Source: Aureimonas ureilytica | Lineage (GTDB): Bacteria > Pseudomonadota > Alphaproteobacteria > Rhizobiales > Rhizobiaceae | Direction of reading: 5' to 3' | Assembly (NCBI RefSeq): GCF_001475935.1 | Contig: NZ_LDQA01000006.1 | Location: forward strand, 1 to 51,049 | DNA: 51,049 nucleotides | Part shown: piece by piece, positions 49,485 through 51,049 of the stretch | Layout: each line of letters opens with the position of its first letter | Position numbering within the stretch: the first letter of the stretch is position 1 | Notes under the pieces: model-generated | What the model was told of the DNA's origin: nothing | The model's input: only the letters and a program-made list of their open reading frames with translations | Databases searched by the model: none | Position numbers and translations under genes: made by a program

Positions 49485-50744
49485 TCACGCGAAGCGGCGC
49501 GCCGCGTCCAGACCGAGCCCGAGGCCGACCGAGCCGAAGGCGTCGGCATGGGCGATGCGCGCTTGGGGGAAGCGACGCGTCGCAGCCATCTGCACGGCCG
49601 GCACCTGCGCGCCGCCGCCGGTCAGGATCACCGTGTTTACCGCCTCGGCCCCGATGCCGCCGAGCGCCAGGGCCTCGCCAATCGCGCCCTCGATCCGCGC
49701 CACGAGTTCAGCCGTCGCCGCCTCGAATTCGGCCCGCGTCACCTGCGTTTCCAAGGCGAGGCCCGGCTCCTTCAGGGCGATCGGCGTTTCGGCCTCGTCC
49801 GACAGCGCGATCTTGGCGCGCTCCACCGCGCCGGCCAGGCGGTGGCCCGAGCGGTGCGTCAGCATATGCTCCATGCGCCCGAGCTTCTCCGGCTCGGCCG
49901 CTTCCTTGCGCAGGGCGCGGATGTCGGAGAGGATTTTGGGCGTATAGAGCGTGTTGATCCGGTGCCAGGTCGCCATGTCGTTGAAATACCAGACCGGCAT
50001 CAGGCGCTTGCCGTCGGCCGTCGAGGAGCCGAGGCCGAGCAGCGGCTGCATCTTGGCGATGTTGAGCAGCCGGTCGAAATCCGTGCCGCCGACATGCACG
50101 CCCGTCGTGCCCAGAATGTCGTCCGCGCGGTCCGTCGAGCGGGCGCGCTCGGGCGACAGGCGCAGAAGCGAGAAGTCCGACGTGCCGCCGCCGATATCCA
50201 CCACCAGCGCCAGTTGTTCGGCGTTGATCGTGCTCTCGAAATAGAGCGCGGCGGCGACCGGCTCGAACTGGAACTCCACATGGCGGAAGCCCTGCGCGCG
50301 GGCCGCCGATTCCAGCTGGCCTTCGGCGGCGCGATCGGCCTCGTCGCTTTCGTCCACGAAGCGCACGGGGCGGCCGAGCACGATGCGGTCGGCCTCCTCG
50401 CCGGTTTCGCGCTCCAGCGTCTGGCGCAGATGCTTCAGGAAGCGCCCGATCAGGTCCTCGAAGGTCATGCGCTCGCGCCCGACCTGCGTCGTCTCCTTCA
50501 TCAGCGTCGAGCCGAGAATGCTTTTGAGCGCGCGCATGAAGCGCCCTTCCGCCCCGTCCACATATTCGAACACGGCCTGACGCCCGAAATAGGTGTGCCC
50601 GTCCTCCAGGCTGAAGAACAGCGCGGAAGGGATCGTCAGGTGCTCGCCCTCCACCGGCAGAAGCCGCGGCGCCCCGCCCGGCGCGCAGAGCGAGAGCGTG
50701 GAATTGGTCGTGCCGAAGTCGAGGCCGGGGAAGAGACGGGACAT
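49485..50744 (-). CDS. Hsp70 family protein, YegD-like (no substrate-binding domain)
   Basis: A 419-residue actin-fold ATPase. It has phosphate-1 LDFGTTNST near the start, phosphate-2 VDIGGGTSDFSLL, the connect region and adenosine motif ILTGGGAQVPAVQ near the end. It ends soon after the nucleotide-binding domain and so lacks the peptide-binding and lid domains of DnaK; this is the YegD type, whose function is not settled. The start MSRLFPGLDFG at 50744 places the P-loop as expected. It is not next to dnaJ or grpE. Confidence 0.92.
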   Translation of the reverse strand: MSRLFPGLDFGTTNSTLSLCAPGGAPRLLPVEGEHLTIPSALFFSLEDGHTYFGRQAVFEYVDGAEGRFMRALKSILGSTLMKETTQVGRERMTFEDLIGRFLKHLRQTLERETGEEADRIVLGRPVRFVDESDEADRAAEGQLESAARAQGFRHVEFQFEPVAAALYFESTINAEQLALVVDIGGGTSDFSLLRLSPERARSTDRADDILGTTGVHVGGTDFDRLLNIAKMQPLLGLGSSTADGKRLMPVWYFNDMATWHRINTLYTPKILSDIRALRKEAAEPEKLGRMEHMLTHRSGHRLAGAVERAKIALSDEAETPIALKEPGLALETQVTRAEFEAATAELVARIEGAIGEALALGGIGAEAVNTVILTGGGAQVPAVQMAATRRFPQARIAHADAFGSVGLGLGLDAARRFA

Positions 50745-51017
50745 GGAGGCGGCTCGCAAAACGAAGGCCCCGACGCCGGCGGGCGGCATCGGGGCTCATG
50801 GCAAACGGGCGGCCGAGATAGCGCATTGCACCGCACAAGGGAAGCGCGGGGAGACCATGCGGCAGGTTCGCGTCAGGATCACGAAGACGTGAATCCTTTG
50901 GATGAAATTCGGTGAATGAATTCTTATGTCGCTTTCAAGTTGTGACGTAAGGCTCTCACCCAACAGAGAGGCGGCTCTCTGAGAATCATCAGATCGTATG
51001 ATGAAATCGAGGGTGAC
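50745..51017. other. Region upstream of the last partial gene
   Basis: 273 bases, AT-richer from about 50890. A perfect hairpin CAGAGAG-GCGG-CTCTCTG (50964-50981) lies 36 bases before the possible start at 51018 and could be a leader structure or regulator site. No gene is seen. Confidence 0.45.
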
Positions 51018-51049
51018 ATGGCGGGTGCGACGAGCGGCAATGATGTTCT
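51018..51049 (+). CDS. 5' end of a possible RTX-type repeat protein
   Basis: An ATG preceded by GAGGGTGAC opens a frame that runs to the window edge as MAGATSGNDVL. SGNDVL resembles the GND-x-L core of calcium-binding RTX nonapeptide repeats, which often begin right at the N-terminus of large secreted proteins. Ten residues cannot establish this; it may equally be an unrelated protein. Confidence 0.3.
   Translation, partial: MAGATSGNDV

Overview
The window is a GC-rich bacterial chromosome segment that fits a rhizobial-type alphaproteobacterium (Hyphomicrobiales; an Aurantimonadaceae-like genome is possible but not provable here). The pointers are a MucR/Ros regulator, an ExoY-type sugar transferase, a chemotaxis operon with exactly the Sinorhizobium/Agrobacterium gene order, and a NasS/NasT-controlled nitrate operon. 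I see no rRNA, tRNA, insertion sequence, prophage or CRISPR array.

Layout. 1-3296: the end of an SDR-type epimerase, an RlpA-like lipoprotein-family protein, an HD-GYP phosphodiesterase and MucR. 4041-8382 (minus): a thiamin salvage operon behind a TPP riboswitch (leader ORF - thiX - thiY - thiD - tenA-like - tenA). A Shine-Dalgarno-sequestering hairpin is visible, but no thiZ ATPase gene is present. 8456-11932: surface polysaccharide genes (ugd, exoY) with cysQ and an unlisted 53-codon membrane ORF. An AT-rich non-coding stretch lies upstream of exoY.

13136-30600: two complete chemosensory gene sets placed head to head. Cluster I (minus) is mcp - STAS/cheS-like - cheY - cheA - cheW - cheR - cheB - cheY - cheD - cheT, the classical flagellar chemotaxis operon. 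Cluster II (plus) is STAS - cheY - cheA - cheW - cheW - cheR - cheB plus a 600-residue last protein. It has no ordinary membrane receptor and no cheD. The last protein combines a CheZ-like DxxxQ helix, a degenerate MCP signalling tip and a CheZ/FliM-like C-terminal CheY-binding peptide. This is the most unusual object in the window.

30670-35259: a LysR regulator divergent from mmsA (CoA-acylating methylmalonate-semialdehyde dehydrogenase), an AEC transporter and a P-loop sugar/nucleoside kinase. 35302-48210 (minus): a nitrate assimilation regulon read as nasT - nasS - [ANTAR leader and terminator] - nrtA - nrtB - nrtD - nirB - nirD - cynS - nasA - cysG. It covers sensing, import, nitrate and nitrite reduction, siroheme supply, and an embedded cyanase. 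The leader before nrtA shows two hexaloop hairpins with A at position 1 and G at position 4, followed by a terminator, as expected for antitermination by the ANTAR protein NasT.

48306-51049: a GlcG/HbpS-like protein, a DUF2798 membrane protein, a YegD-like Hsp70 and the first codons of what may be an RTX-type repeat protein.
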